This document shows positions 43,191 through 55,332 of a DNA stretch of 64,000 nt, in pieces (position 1 is the first letter of the stretch; each line of letters opens with the position of its first letter). Both the position numbers and the translations under genes were made by a program. Source of the DNA: Siphonodentalium dalli (taxonomy: Eukaryota; Mollusca; Scaphopoda; Gadilida; Siphonodentaliidae); assembly GCA_032622095.1 (NCBI GenBank), contig CP136067.1, positions 49,763,899 to 49,827,898 on the forward strand, given 5' to 3'. The notes beneath the pieces were generated by a model that saw nothing but the letters and a program-made list of their open reading frames with translations, was not told the DNA's origin and did not search any database.

Positions 43191-44235
43191 CAACAAAATA
43201 CAACACGATAACTGCCTGCAGTCAGTTTACAGTTAGAATTACATTATTTCTCTCATTCAAAGTGGTTTTGAAGCCCAACTCATTGCCAAAACACTAAAAA
43301 ACAAGCAGGAAATTTTGTTTTTAGTTGCGGAAAAAATTGCTTGTTGGTGGCTTTGAACACCCACCCACCCCGGCATACGTGCCGGAATTTTTTTTCACCC
43401 CCCCCCCCCCTGGATTTGTCGGAAGATCGGCAAATTGTTTTTTTTATCAATTTTGTGTTCTCCCCTCCCCGTTCCCATCCCTGATCCTTGTGGTGCCATA
43501 GCATGCAACTTGGGAAAATTTAAACTACACCATTAGATTTATTATATCACGGAGATTGTTAACCTGCGCCGCAGCTCCATTATATATAGTCCTCGTAAAA
43601 TAAGTTACCACTGGTCTGCATGTTAGACCGCTTTCGAGTCCTCTCTCTATATATATATAGATGGTGTCCCGATAATTTATATAGCAGACATACAGTCATG
43701 CAGACAGAGACACATACATTCGCAAATATATATATTACAAGAAAACCATAATCAGAAATGGTAACGCCCTCAAGATCATATTATTAGCCATAAATATAAA
43801 TTATAATATAAAAATATATTGGTTACATGAATGCACCGCCTCAGAATTCCGTTAAAACAACTAATCCTTCAAATTATTACAAAAAACTACGGCTTATTAC
43901 TGCAGGTTCCTCATTCATCACACCAGAAAGCTTCTAAATGCGGATCAAAAATCGGAGGCATTGTGTTCCCGCCAAGAGTGCATGGCGCAGCCATTGTTCA
44001 TACCTAACCACCGAAAGCAATTAACGCGGTCATAATAGTTACATACTGCAACTATAAGACATCCAGCGATTACACACTCCACGAAAACCCGAAATGTGTT
44101 GTCCTGCGAGAAATCCCATCGCTATAGCTCAATTTGACACGGCCAGATTAGCCCGGCTAATTCCTACAATATCCTAAAACAATAAAGCTTCTCAAATCAT
44201 CGGCATAGTCAACAGAACTTGGACATCGACATTTT
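43191..44235. other. Intergenic DNA without recognised gene
   Basis: Holds a C-tract (about 43397-43410) and a TATATA-rich stretch with GCAGACATACAG, which resembles about 46095; no exon recognised. Confidence 0.5.
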
Positions 44236-44249
44236 CTAATCGCTCTACA

Positions 44250-44563
44250 TAAGCATGGTCAGACATATCATCGAATAATGTAACTCTGCATGGAGCCCAC
44301 ATCACAAATATCAAAGCATTGTATTAGAGAAATACAAAGAAAAGCAACGAAACTAGTTCAACTCAAAACTCTATGCTACCGAGAATGATAAGACTCACTC
44401 TGATGTCTTTAAAATATCGAATATTTAGAGGAGATCTAATCGAGGTATATAAACTGCTGATTGGTCATTACAATATCAATGCCTGTCACCTATTAGAAAG
44501 ACATTCATCAGGAAGAACAAGAGGACAAAATAAATTGACATATACGCACCCGTTTCCTCATTA
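44250..44563 (+). pseudogene. LINE reverse-transcriptase ORF fragment
   Basis: Across two frames the translation gives CNSAWSPHHKYQ, EIQRKATKLVQLKTL and SLKYRIFRGDLIEVYKLL. The order W-SP, QRKATKLV, L..L..R..RGD-IEVYK is characteristic of the C-terminal end of non-LTR retrotransposon ORF2 (CR1/L2/Jockey-like). Frameshifts and stops are present and the rest of the element is absent: a dead 5'-truncated copy. Confidence 0.8.
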
Positions 44564-44565
44564 AA

Positions 44566-46190
44566 ATCAACATATTTCGACCATTTTAGGTGACTTCCGC
44601 GAATTCGGGAACCTCCGCAAATAGAAAATCCGCAAATAGGGACCTACTGCGAATTGTCAAGCCGGAAAACCCCATTATCTATAAATAAAACTCCCAGCAA
44701 ACCACAGCTATCTAGAATCTCTAAGACAGTATACACACAAGGGCGCTAATAATGACGTCATCCGAATAACCATGGTGCTCGGGATTTGAGAACCAGTACA
44801 GAAGTTCTGAAAACTTCGTACGAAACTATATGGGGCATTGATCCACTACATAAGGCTTTATCATTGCAAAATATATCACTTACAGGAATTACCCACTGGT
44901 AATGTCTCCAGTGCTTCCTTATTGATCACGTGATAAATATGAAAACTAATCAAAGTACAGGTCCACCTACTTTATGGAATTGATATCATTTAATATTAAA
45001 ATATTAACGATATGACCGAGGTAACCGATGTGCTCTTGATTGAGAAGCAGTCTATGTGTTCAGAAACCTTCGTCCGAAACTATTGGCATTGTAACCATGG
45101 CACTGCTTCTTAATTGACATATTGCTCCGTGAGAGCGATATTTGTGAAGATTAATAAATTCAAACTGACTAACGTCGGTTATTCAAAAATGATGGCCATC
45201 GTAAAACATTTTATTATATGATGAGTCGGTCGTAATGTCACATGGCGTTGCTATAGAGGGTTTTCAATTTCCAAATGCACCTCACCCTTTGAGCTAGACA
45301 GAAATGGCCACGCCCGGGAAATTCCATTTACATATATGTATACGTTGTATACATATAAGTTTGTAGGAGTCGGCGATTTCGGTATACCCCTTCCAGATGG
45401 CTATTCTGACTTGGACACCATCATTTCAGGGAACTTTAAATCACACCGTTTGATTAACCGCTCCACGATGACGCCTATATACATGTACGTTTGTCGGATA
45501 ATCGGTGAAAAAAATAAGTTTTTGCTGTCCGCCTCGATCCCCATCCTTAACCCGAATGGTGCTAACTGGTTAAAAGTTCAAATACAACATTAAGTTTCTT
45601 ATGTCACGGATATGGACATCGGGTGATACAATATAATTTATCAATTTTGGTGTTGCATACATTCCTGAATACGATGGTGCCTTTTGGCCACTTTGAATCG
45701 TGTCATAGATTCCATGATGTACAATGAATATGACTATTTGTAACATTAATGGTGGAAATCGGCGGCGAAAGGTTATTTTTATCAATTTATGTGCCCCCCC
45801 CCCCCAAATCAGCGATGGATGGCGCCACTTAGGTATGTTTAATCATAGATTAGTCTATGGTTTAACCAAATCATATATCATGGAGTTTATTATTATTAAG
45901 TTTGATGAAAATCGGCGACAAAAACATTGTCACGAATATGGTGCCTTTCCTTTCTTCCGTCCCAGATTCCGACGGCCTTTATACATTTTTAACCTTGCCC
46001 ATTATTTTCATCGTAAATATGCCATGTTACATGTAGATCCAGGCATCCATCTGGAGTCCTACATGTATAGATAGTACCACGTTAATTTCTGTAGCGGACA
46101 TACAGACATTCGCAAATATATATATAAGGCTATAGCAGGATTTCCCGGTGTAGCCTGGGATAAAGTAATACAAATTTTAAATATCTTTTC
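44566..46190. other. Intergenic DNA without recognised gene
   Basis: Diverged repeat-like modules (GTGCTC..GATTGAGAAC, GAAACCTTCGTCCGAAACTA) and a C-tract (about 45796-45805). Open frames up to 116 codons have no recognisable features. Confidence 0.45.
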
Positions 46191-46194
46191 TCTT

Positions 46195-46459
46195 GGCTAA
46201 AGACATATTATGGACTTGTTCGGTGTGTGAAGCTGATAAGTTAGTATTCAGGCGGTATGCAACCTGGGGGAATGTAGCATGCATCCTACTAACATCGCCG
46301 ACAATTTCAAAGAAATCGACCGTACCACTCAACAGAAAACAGTGAACTACGCTAAATTGCAATATATTTACATCTCGATTCGAGACGAAACTATCGGCGA
46401 TAAACTAACGCAAATGATTTTGCCATCGAGAGCCATTGCGTTTAATTAATATATAAGAA
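46195..46459 (+). repeat. Duplicated segment, left copy
   Basis: GAAGCTGATAAGTTAGTATT, TGGGGGAATGTAGCAT and AAATCGACCGTACCA match 52180-52307, and GATAAACTAACGCAAATGAT continues as 53730-53770. The right copy is split there by three Helitrons, so this copy shows the empty site. Confidence 0.75.
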
Positions 46460-47183
46460 CTAGAATGTGACCCGACTTCGTCCGGGCTATTCAAAAACCA
46501 AATTTCAAGTCGATAGCTCCACCCGTTTCCGAGATCTGGGTCTGCGCATGCGCGAAGCTGGCGTCGCACGGGCTCGGCGACCCGATAAAATTCGTATCCG
46601 GGGCAAGATACATTCGCATACCAAATTTCAAGTCGATAGCTCCACCCGTTTCCGAGATATATATATTGCCCAATGTCATTTGCGGATACCTCGGCCGGTG
46701 ATGAGTTAACGCGACATCGGCCGGTTAAGAGTTAAACGCGATCACGTCACGATCTGTTGACGGCGTAATATATTTACGGAATGTTTTTCGATGAGCGAAG
46801 CATGGTCCTGCGTTCTTCTCGATAATTAAGGTAGAAACTTTAAACGTACACAGGCGTGTGATACATCATTGTAAAGATGAAGCGCCACAGATGCTAACCG
46901 TGCAAATTATATGACTGGCAATTTATAATTCGCGCTATATCGAATCGATTTGTGAGCACCGAACTGAAATATATATTAGCGCAAAACGGCGTAAAAACAG
47001 ATTTGACCTCGGCAAGTGAAAAGTTGACCTCGGATCTGAAAATTAATAGGCCCATGCCACCCCCCGGCCGAAAATACCCCCACATACCAAGTTTCATCGA
47101 AATCGGCTCGGCCGTTTTCGAGTCCATCGCGATCACACAGACAGACACACACACAAACAGATCTTCCAAAAATATATAATAGA
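46460..47183 (-). mobile_element. Helitron array unit H1
   Basis: Reading on the - strand: type I 5' end TCTATTATATATTTTTGGA, one 122-bp monomer, 3' hairpin GCCCGGACGAAGTCGGG, TCACATT, CTAG, followed by T. This is the terminal unit of the array. Confidence 0.85.
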
Positions 47184-47860
47184 CTAGCCGATGATCCCGA
47201 CGTTGTCCGGGCTATTCAAAAAACCAAATTTCAAGTCGATAGCTCTACCCAGCCCGACGTTGTCCGGGCTATTCAAAAACCAAATTTCAAGTCGATAGCT
47301 CTACCCGTTTCCGAGATCTAATCTGCACATGCGCGAAGCTGGCGTCGCACGGGCTCGGCGACCCGATAAAATTCGTATCCGGGGCAAGATACATTCACAT
47401 ACCAAATTGCATGTCGATAGCTCCACCCGTTTCCGAGATCTGGTCTGCGCATGCGCGAAGCTGGCGTCGCACGGGCTCGGCGACCCGATAAAATTCGTAT
47501 CCGGGGCAAGATACATTCGCATACCAAATTTCAAGTCGATAGCTCCACCCGTTTCAGAGATCTCGTCTGCGCATGCGCGAAGCTGGCGTCGCACGGGCTC
47601 GGCGACCCAATAAAATTCGTATCCGGGACAAGATACATTCACATAGCAAATTTCAAGTCGATAGCTCCACCCGTTTCCGATATCTCGTCTGCGCATGCGC
47701 TGCACGGGCGTCGCACGGGCTCGCCAATACGACAACGACCACCGCCTGGTCAAACTACACACACGTACCAAGTTTCGTCCCGATCGGTCGAGAATCGTAG
47801 ATTTATATTAATGACAGACAGACAAACAAACAGACAGAGGTCATCAAAATATATATGAGA
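47184..47860 (-). mobile_element. Helitron array unit H2
   Basis: Type II 5' end (TCTCATATATATTTTGATGA on the - strand), four 122-bp monomers or partial monomers, 3' end GTCCGGGATC-type hairpin region ...CATCGGCTAG. The 3' end is partly duplicated (the CCCGACGTTGTCCGGGC block occurs twice). Confidence 0.82.
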
Positions 47861-48501
47861 CTAGCCGATGAGCCCGACGTTGTCCGGGCTATTCAAAAAC
47901 CAAATTTCAAGTCGATAGCTCCACCCGTTTCCGAGATCTGGTCTGCGCATGCGCGAAGCTGGCGTCGCACGGGCTCGGCGACCCGATAAAATTCGTATCC
48001 GGGGCAAGATACATTCACATACCAAATTTCAAGTCGATAGCTCCACCCGTTTCCGAGATATATATATTGCCCAATGTCATTTGCGGATACCTCGGCCGGT
48101 GATGAGTTTAACGCGACATCGGCCGGTTAAGAGTTAAACGCGATCACGTCACGATCTGTTGACGGCGTAATATATTTACGGAATGTTTTTCGATGAGCGA
48201 AGCATGGTCCTGCGTTCTTCTCGATAATTAAGGTAGAAACTTTAAACGTACACAGGCGTGTGATACATCATTGTAAAGATGAAGCGCCACAGATGCTAAC
48301 CGTGCAAATTATATGACTGGCAATTTATAATTCGCGCTATATCGAATCGATATCTGAAAATTAATAGACCCATGCCACCCCCCGGCCGAAAATACCCCCA
48401 CATACCAAGTTTCATCGAAATCGGCTCGGCCGTTTTCGAGTCCATCACGATCACACAGACAGACACACACACAAACAGATCTTCCAAAAATATATAATAG
48501 A
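47861..48501 (-). mobile_element. Helitron array unit H3
   Basis: Type I 5' end; 3' end CCCGGACAACGTCGGGC-TCATCGG-CTAG. Relative to H1 it lacks about 85 bp between ATCGAATCGAT and ATCTGAAAATTAATAG. Confidence 0.82.
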
Positions 48502-49526
48502 CTAGCCGATGATCCCGACGTTGTCCGGGCTATTTAAAAAACCAAATTTCAAGTCGATAGCTCTACCCAGCCCGACGTTGTCCGGGCTATTCAAAAACCA
48601 AATTTCAAGTCGATAGCTCTACCCGTTTCCGAGATCTGGTCTGCACATGCGCGAAGCTGGCGTCGCACGGGCTCGGCGACCCGATAAAATTCGTATCCGG
48701 GGCAAGATACATTCACATACCAAATTGCATGTCGATAGCTCCACCCGTTTCCGAGATCTGGTCTGCGCATGCGCGAAGCTGGCGTCGCACGGGCTCGGCG
48801 ACCCGATAAAATTCGTATCCGGGGCAAGATACATTCGCATACCAAATTTCAAGTCGATAGCTCCACCCGTTTCCGAGATCTCGTCTGCGCATGCGCGAAG
48901 CTGGCGTCGCACGGGCTCGGCGACCCGATAAAATTCGTATCCGGGACAAGATACATTCACATAGCAAATTTCAAGTCGATAGCTCCACCCGTTTCCGAGA
49001 TATATATATTGCCCAATGTCATTTGCGGATACCTCGGCCGGTGATGAGTTAACGCGACATCGGCCGGTTAAGAGTTAAACGCGATCACGTCACGATCTGT
49101 TGACGGCGTAATATATTTACGGAATGTTTTTCGATGAGCGAAGCATGGTCCTGCGTTCTTCTCGATAATTAAGGTAGAAACTTTAAACGTACACAGGCGT
49201 GTGATACATCATTGTAAAGATGAAGCGCCACAGATGCTAACCGTGCAAATTATATGACTGGCAATTTATAATTCGCGCTATATCGAATCGATTTGTGAGC
49301 ACCGAACTGAAATATATATTAGCGCAAAACGGCGTAAAAACAGATTTGACCTCGGCAAGTGAAAAGTTGACCTCGGATCTGAAAATTAATAGGCCCGTGC
49401 CACCCCCCGGCCGAAAATACCCCCACATACCAAGTTTCATCGAAATCGGCTCGGCCGTTTTCGAGTCCATCGCGATCACACAGACAGACACACACACAAA
49501 CAGATCTTCCAAAAATATATAATAGA
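48502..49526 (-). mobile_element. Helitron array unit H4
   Basis: Type I 5' half with a 3' half carrying several 122-bp monomers like H2: a chimera of the two types. Confidence 0.8.
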
Positions 49527-50203
49527 CTAGCCGATGATCCCGACGTTGTCCGGGCTATTCAAAAAACCAAATTTCAAGTCGATAGCTCTACCCAGCCCGA
49601 CGTTGTCCGGGCTATTCAAAAACCAAATTTCAAGTCGATAGCTCTACCCGTTTCCGAGATCTAATCTGCACATGCGCGAAGCTGGCGTCGCACGGGCTCG
49701 GCGACCCGATAAAATTCGTATCCGGGGCAAGATACATTCACATACCAAATTGCATGTCGATAGCTCCACCCGTTTCCGAGATCTGGTCTGCGCATGCGCG
49801 AAGCTGGCGTCGCACGGGCTCGGCGACCCGATAAAATTCGTATCCGGGGCAAGATACATTCGCATACCAAATTTCAAGTCGATAGCTCCACCCGTTTCCG
49901 AGATCTCGTCTGCGCATGCGCGAAGCTGGCGTCGCACGGGCTCGGCGACCCAATAAAATTCGTATCCGGGACAAGATACATTCACATAGCAAATTTCAAG
50001 TCGATAGCTCCACCCGTTTCCGATATCTCGTCTGCGCATGCGCTGCACGGGCGTCGCACGGGCTCGCCAATACGACAACGACCACCGCCTGGTCAAACTA
50101 CACACACGTACCAAGTTTCGTCCCGATCGGTCGAGAATCGTAGATTTATATTAATGACAGACAGACAAACAAACAGACAGAGGTCATCAAAATATATATG
50201 AGA
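49527..50203 (-). mobile_element. Helitron array unit H5
   Basis: Near-identical to H2, 2343 bp away. Confidence 0.82.
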
Positions 50204-50843
50204 CTAGCCGATGAGCCCGACGTTGTCCGGGCTATTCAAAAACCAAATTTCAAGTCGATAGCTCCACCCGTTTCCGAGATCTGGTCTGCGCATGCGCGAA
50301 GCTGGCGTCGCACGGGCTCGGCGACCCGATAAAATTCGTATCCGGGGCAAGATACATTCACATACCAAATTTCAAGTCGATAGCTCCACCCGTTTCCGAG
50401 ATATATATATTGCCCAATGTCATTTGCGGATACCTCGGCCGGTGATGAGTTAACGCGACATCGGCCGGTTAAGAGTTAAACGCGATCACGTCACGATCTG
50501 TTGACGGCGTAATATATTTACGGAATGTTTTTCGATGAGCGAAGCATGGTCCTGCGTTCTTCTCGATAATTAAGGTAGAAACTTTAAACGTACACAGGCG
50601 TGTGATACATCATTGTAAAGATGAAGCGCCACAGATGCTAACCGTGCAAATTATATGACTGGCAATTTATAATTCGCGCTATATCGAATCGATATCTGAA
50701 AATTAATAGACCCATGCCACCCCCCGGCCGAAAATACCCCCACATACCAAGTTTCATCGAAATCGGCTCGGCCGTTTTCGAGTCCATCGCGATCACACAG
50801 ACAGACACACACACAAACAGATCTTCCAAAAATATATAATAGA
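50204..50843 (-). mobile_element. Helitron array unit H6
   Basis: Near-identical to H3, 2343 bp away, including the same internal deletion. Confidence 0.82.
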
Positions 50844-51520
50844 CTAGCCGATGATCCCGACGTTGTCCGGGCTATTTAAAAAACCAAATTTCAAGTCGAT
50901 AGCTCTACCCAGCCCGACGTTGTCCGGGCTATTCAAAAACCAAATTTCAAGTCGATAGCTCTACCCGTTTCCGAGATCTGGTCTGCACATGCGCGAAGCT
51001 GGCGTCGCACGGGCTCGGCGACCCGATAAAATTCGTATCCGGGGCAAGATACATTCACATACCAAATTGCATGTCGATAGCTCCACCCGTTTCCGAGATC
51101 TGGTCTGCGCATGCGCGAAGCTGGTGTCGCACGGGCTCGGCGACCCGATAAAATTCGTATCCGGGGAAAGATACATTCGCATACCAAATTTCAAGTCGAT
51201 AGCTCCACCCGTTTCCGAGATCTCGTCTGCGCATGCGCGAAGCTGGCGTCGCACGGGCTCGGCGACCCGATAAAATTCGTATCCGGGACAAGATACATTC
51301 ACATAGCAAATTTCAAGTCGATAGCTCCACCCGTTTCCGATATCTCGTCTGCGCATGCGTTGCACGGGCGTCGCACGGGCTCGCCAATACGACAACGACC
51401 ACCGCCTGGTCAAACTACACACACGTACCAAGTTTCGTCCCGATCGGTCGAGAATCGTAGATTTGTATTAATGACAGACAGACAAACAAACAGACAGAGG
51501 TCATCAAAATATATATGAGA
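50844..51520 (-). mobile_element. Helitron array unit H7
   Basis: Type II, close to H2 and H5, with small differences (for example TGCGCATGCGTTGC). Confidence 0.82.
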
Positions 51521-52071
51521 CTAGCCGATGAGCCCGACGTTGTCCGGGCTATTCAAAAACCAAATTTCAAGTCGATAGCTCCACCCGTTTCCGAGATCTG
51601 GTCTGCGCATGCGATAGCTCTACCCGTTTCCGAGATCTGGTCTGCGCATGCGCGAAGCTGGCGTCGCACGGGCTCGGCGACCCGATAAAATTCGTATCCG
51701 GGGCAAGATACATTCACATACCAAATTTCAAGTCGATAGCTCCACCCGTTTCCGAGATCTCGTCTGCGCATGCGCGAAGCTGGCGTCGCACGGGCTCGGC
51801 GACCCGATAAAATTCGTATCCGGGGCAAGATACATTCACATACCAAATTTCAAGTCGATAGCTCCACCCGTTTCCGAGATCTCGTCTGCGCATGCGCGAA
51901 GCGGGCGCCGCACGGGCTCGCCAATACGACAACGTCCACCGCCTGGTCAAACTACACACACGCACCAAGTTTCGTCCCGATCGGTCGAGAATCGTAGATT
52001 TGTATTAATGGCAAACATACAGACAAACATACAGACAGACAGAGACAGAGATCTGCAAAATATATATGAGA
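51521..52071 (-). mobile_element. Helitron array unit H8 (5' outer unit)
   Basis: Type II with a variant 5' end (TCTCATATATATTTTGCAG) next to a host A on the - strand. It includes a partial monomer duplication near 51610. Confidence 0.82.
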
Positions 52072-52307
52072 TGACGGTGTGAGTGTTGTCAATTTGGATA
52101 AATTTTCGTAAAAATAACTACTTTAAGCAAGATTATTCTATTTGATCACAATACCGTAGTGTTTCACATCACTTTAAAGACATAGGCCTATTATGTACTT
52201 ATTCGGGTGCGTGGAACTGATAAGTTAGTATTCAGGTGCTATGCCAACTGGGGGAATGTAGCATTCTACAAACATCACCGAAAATCTCAAGCGAATCGAC
52301 CGTGCCA
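52072..52307. other. Host segment between Helitron clusters
   Basis: Host DNA; 52180-52307 repeats 46195-46335. Confidence 0.6.
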
Positions 52308-52416
52308 TCTATTATATATTTTGGAAGATCTGTTTTTGTGTGTGTCTGTCTGTGTGATCGCGATGGACTCGAAAACGGCTTTTGAATAGCCCGTACGAAG
52401 TCGGGTCACCTTCTAG
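52308..52416 (+). mobile_element. Minimal 109-bp Helitron (P1)
   Basis: Only about 70 bp of the 5' end (TCTATTATATATTTTGGAAG ... GGACTCGAAAACGG) fused to about 40 bp of the 3' end (GCCCGTACGAAGTCGGG, TCACCTT, CTAG). Preceded by host A. Confidence 0.85.
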
Positions 52417-53145
52417 TCTATTATATATTTTGGAAGATCTGTCTGTCTGTGTGTCTGTGTGTGTGTGTGTGTGTTCGCGATGAACTCGAAAACGGCCAAC
52501 CCGATTTCGATGAAACTTCGTATGTGAGGGTATTTTCGGCCGGGAAGTGGCATAGGCATATTAATTTTCAGATCCGAGGTCAACTTTTCACGTGCCGAGG
52601 TCAAATCTGTTTTTACGCCATTTTGCGCTAATATATTTCAGTTCGGTGCTCACAAATCGATTCGATATAGCGCGAATAATAAATTGCCAGTCATATGATT
52701 TGCACGGTTAGAATCTGTGGCGCTTCCTCTTTCCAATGATGTATCACACGCCTATGTACGTTTAAAGTTTCTACCTTAATTATCGAGAAGAACGCAGGAC
52801 CATGCTTCGCTCATCGAAAAACATTCCGTAAATATAATTACGCCGTCAACAGATCGTGACGTGATCTCGTTTAACTCTTAACCGGCCGATGTCGCGTTAA
52901 CTCATCACCGGCCGAGGTATCCGCAAATGACATTGGGCAATATATATATCTCGGAAACGGGTGGAGCTATCGACTTGAAATTTGGTATGTGAATGTATCT
53001 TGCCCCGGATACGAATTTTATCGGGTCGCCGAGCCCGTGCGACGCCAGCTTCGCGCATGCGCAGACCAGATCTCGGAAACGGGTGGAGCTATCGACTTGA
53101 AATTTGGTTTTTGATTAGCCCGGACGAAGTCGGGTCACCTTCTAG
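52417..53145 (+). mobile_element. Helitron P2
   Basis: Begins TCTATTATATATTTTGGAAG directly after the CTAG of P1; ends hairpin GCCCGGACGAAGTCGGG, TCACCTT, CTAG. Same internal sequence as unit H1 but opposite orientation, with one NRF1-like CGCGCATGCGCA. Confidence 0.87.
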
Positions 53146-53659
53146 TCTACTATATATTTTGGGACTTCTGTCTGTTTGTTTGTTGTTTGTCTGTTAGCTA
53201 TGGCCGGGAAAACTGCTGGGCGGATTTTGACGAAATTTGATACCTACGGTTACCTTTGTCCAGGGAGTGTTTTGGACGGGTCAAATCGTTAATCCGACCT
53301 GACCTTGACCTTCAAAAAGGTCAATTCAATGTCAAATCGTGTAAAACGGGACGGATTTCGACGAAATTTGATACCTAAAGATACTTATGTCCGGGGAGTA
53401 TTTTGGACGGGTCAAATCGTTACCCCGACCTGATCTTGACCTTCAAAAAGGTCAATTCAAGGTCAAATCGGGTAAAACGGGACGGATTTCGACGAAATTT
53501 GATACCCATGGGTCCTTTTGTCCGGCGAGTGTTTTGGACGGGTCAAATCGTGACCCCGACCTTACCTTGACCTTCAAAATTGTCAATTCAAGGTCAAATC
53601 GCGCAATTCGCCGAAAAGCAGAGGGAAACAGCCCGGACGAAGTCGGGTCCACCAGCTAG
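53146..53659 (+). mobile_element. Helitron P3
   Basis: Begins TCTACTATATATTTTGGG directly after the CTAG of P2; ends GCCCGGACGAAGTCGGG, TCCACCAG, CTAG before host T. Contains three ~120-bp modules with CCTTGACCTTCAAAA and TCAAGGTCAAATCG. Confidence 0.87.
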
Positions 53660-53660
53660 T

Positions 53661-55330
53661 TCCATATAAAACATCGTCTGAACTATACTAAATTGTAAGT
53701 ATTTACTACTCGAATCGGGACGCAACTATTGACGATAAACTAAGGAAAACGATTTCGCCATCGGCAGTCACGTGAGACACAATAATAAGATTGTTTTCGG
53801 GCATAACCACATGTACATAACTGTCCAGACGAACACTGATTCCTCAAACTAATATATAAAAAAAAAGATAAAAATTCTAGTTAACCACTGTGATTAAAAA
53901 AACAAAACTTTTGTGTTTAGACAGATGACAAAATTTAGGTGATAGAAATTCAGTCCGGTATCTGGGGCCACTGTTTCGCAGAACTCACTAATATTTGATA
54001 CGGGTTGGGCCAAGGTCACCTGAAACGATATCTTTTAAAACTCAGACATCCTCTAAAAATCCACAAATTCATGACTAACCTTCTACCCCTACTGCATGAT
54101 CATTCGAAACTGTTGAATGTCACCATGCATATATTACGTATATTATACTTATTATACGCTATGTACGGCGCAAAAACAAATATATAGAGAGTTTGTTTCA
54201 CGAGGGGAGCCGAACCTGGTAACACCCGAGTGAGTGAGATAAACTAATGCGGATTTTACAAATAGGACCGGCTCCCGGGGCCCGAGTCAATTATGTCATG
54301 TAATCATCGAAACCATTTTATTACTCTGTTTATTATACACTTTCCATCAGCTGGTCGCGTGCACTCACCGGGGACGTAATTCATATATGTGACATTATCA
54401 TTTTTATTTCACCGATGTATCCTTATAAAACAAGGCGAAGTCTGTGATAAATTATAATAGTTATTATGTGTTTACGTAAATCATTACGTACATTGTACCG
54501 GGTAATAGACCTACAGTTGTGGTAAAGACAAGGTGCACTTGCAAAATAATGCAACCTCCACTAAAACGAGCCGTGTCAAAGGGGGTGGTGTTGTTGTCAG
54601 TCATGCAAGGACTATTTTATACAGAAACACTTTTGTGTTATGTGTCATTGGTCGAGATTAATCGGAATTTGTTATCTGTATACAAGTAATTTCTCCTTGT
54701 ATATTTTAAAACAGTTTCTGTGTTATAAGCCAGTTGACCATTTCTATACTAAAGCATCATTGGTGATTATAGCTATCCCATAGGAAATGTTCAGATAATA
54801 CATGTAAGGCCAACAATAGGTCGTTTGTTGAACTTACTACCTAAGCATTTCCCTCAAATAAATAGGACTTTTTTTCTGCACTTTTATTATCTGTCGTCTG
54901 CTTCTATCACCTTAACATCCATCCAAATGGATAATAGACAATTCCGATGTACACTTTTTAACATGTTGGGAGAATCCATTTAGTATAGAAAGGGTTAATG
55001 GACTCGTGACTGGGCGTTGGGAACTAACATGCCCTTCCGGACTCGACCTTCTAGTTTCTGAATGTCCGATCGCGAGTCCCTCATAACTCTCAAATAACAT
55101 TCTCACGATAATTGAATTGCGAGAATTCGTTGACGACTCTCATAAATATCTGCCATTCATTGGTGACATTTCATTGTTCGTGATGGTGGCAACCAAGAAT
55201 TATAGAGGCAACAATTCGATAAGAATCTACACAATCCAATAGTCTGATATAAAGGCCAGATATCGTCACAGGCAAATCATACCATGGAACAGACACAAAC
55301 GTAACGACCCATTAGCTAATCAGAAGATTA
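53661..55330. other. Intergenic DNA without recognised gene
   Basis: 53661-53770 is the right part of the duplicated host segment. The rest shows no recognisable exon, RNA gene or repeat. Confidence 0.5.
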
Positions 55331-55332
55331 TT

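Larger units (their letters stand above)
47300..51950. repeat. 122-bp monomers with NRF1-like palindromes
   Basis: Monomers share CAAATTTCAAGTCGATAGCT, CCACCCGTTTCCGAGATCT, CTGCGCATGCGCGAAGCTGG and CGGCGACCCGATAAAATTCG, with start-to-start spacing of 122 bp (47329, 47451, 47573). Because 122 is not a multiple of 3 and stops are rare, long frames appear on both strands; they are not genes. Confidence 0.85.
46460..52071 (-). mobile_element. Head-to-tail array of eight Helitrons
   Basis: Eight non-autonomous Helitrons on the - strand are joined with no spacer: each junction reads CTAG|TC on that strand. Breakpoints (+ coordinates) are 47183/47184, 47860/47861, 48501/48502, 49526/49527, 50203/50204, 50843/50844 and 51520/51521. 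Only the outer ends show the usual A and T host bases. Two 5' end types alternate, TCTATTATATATTTTTGG (H1, H3, H4, H6) and TCTCATATATATTTTG (H2, H5, H7, H8). A 2343-bp higher-order repeat relates H1-H3 to H4-H6. No Rep/helicase domain. Confidence 0.9.

Noticed and set aside
47301-51968. Overlapping open frames of 84-156 codons on both strands in the Helitron array
   Set aside because: The 122-bp monomer is stop-poor in several frames and is not a multiple of three, so long frames arise automatically. The same peptides recur in different frames and strands.
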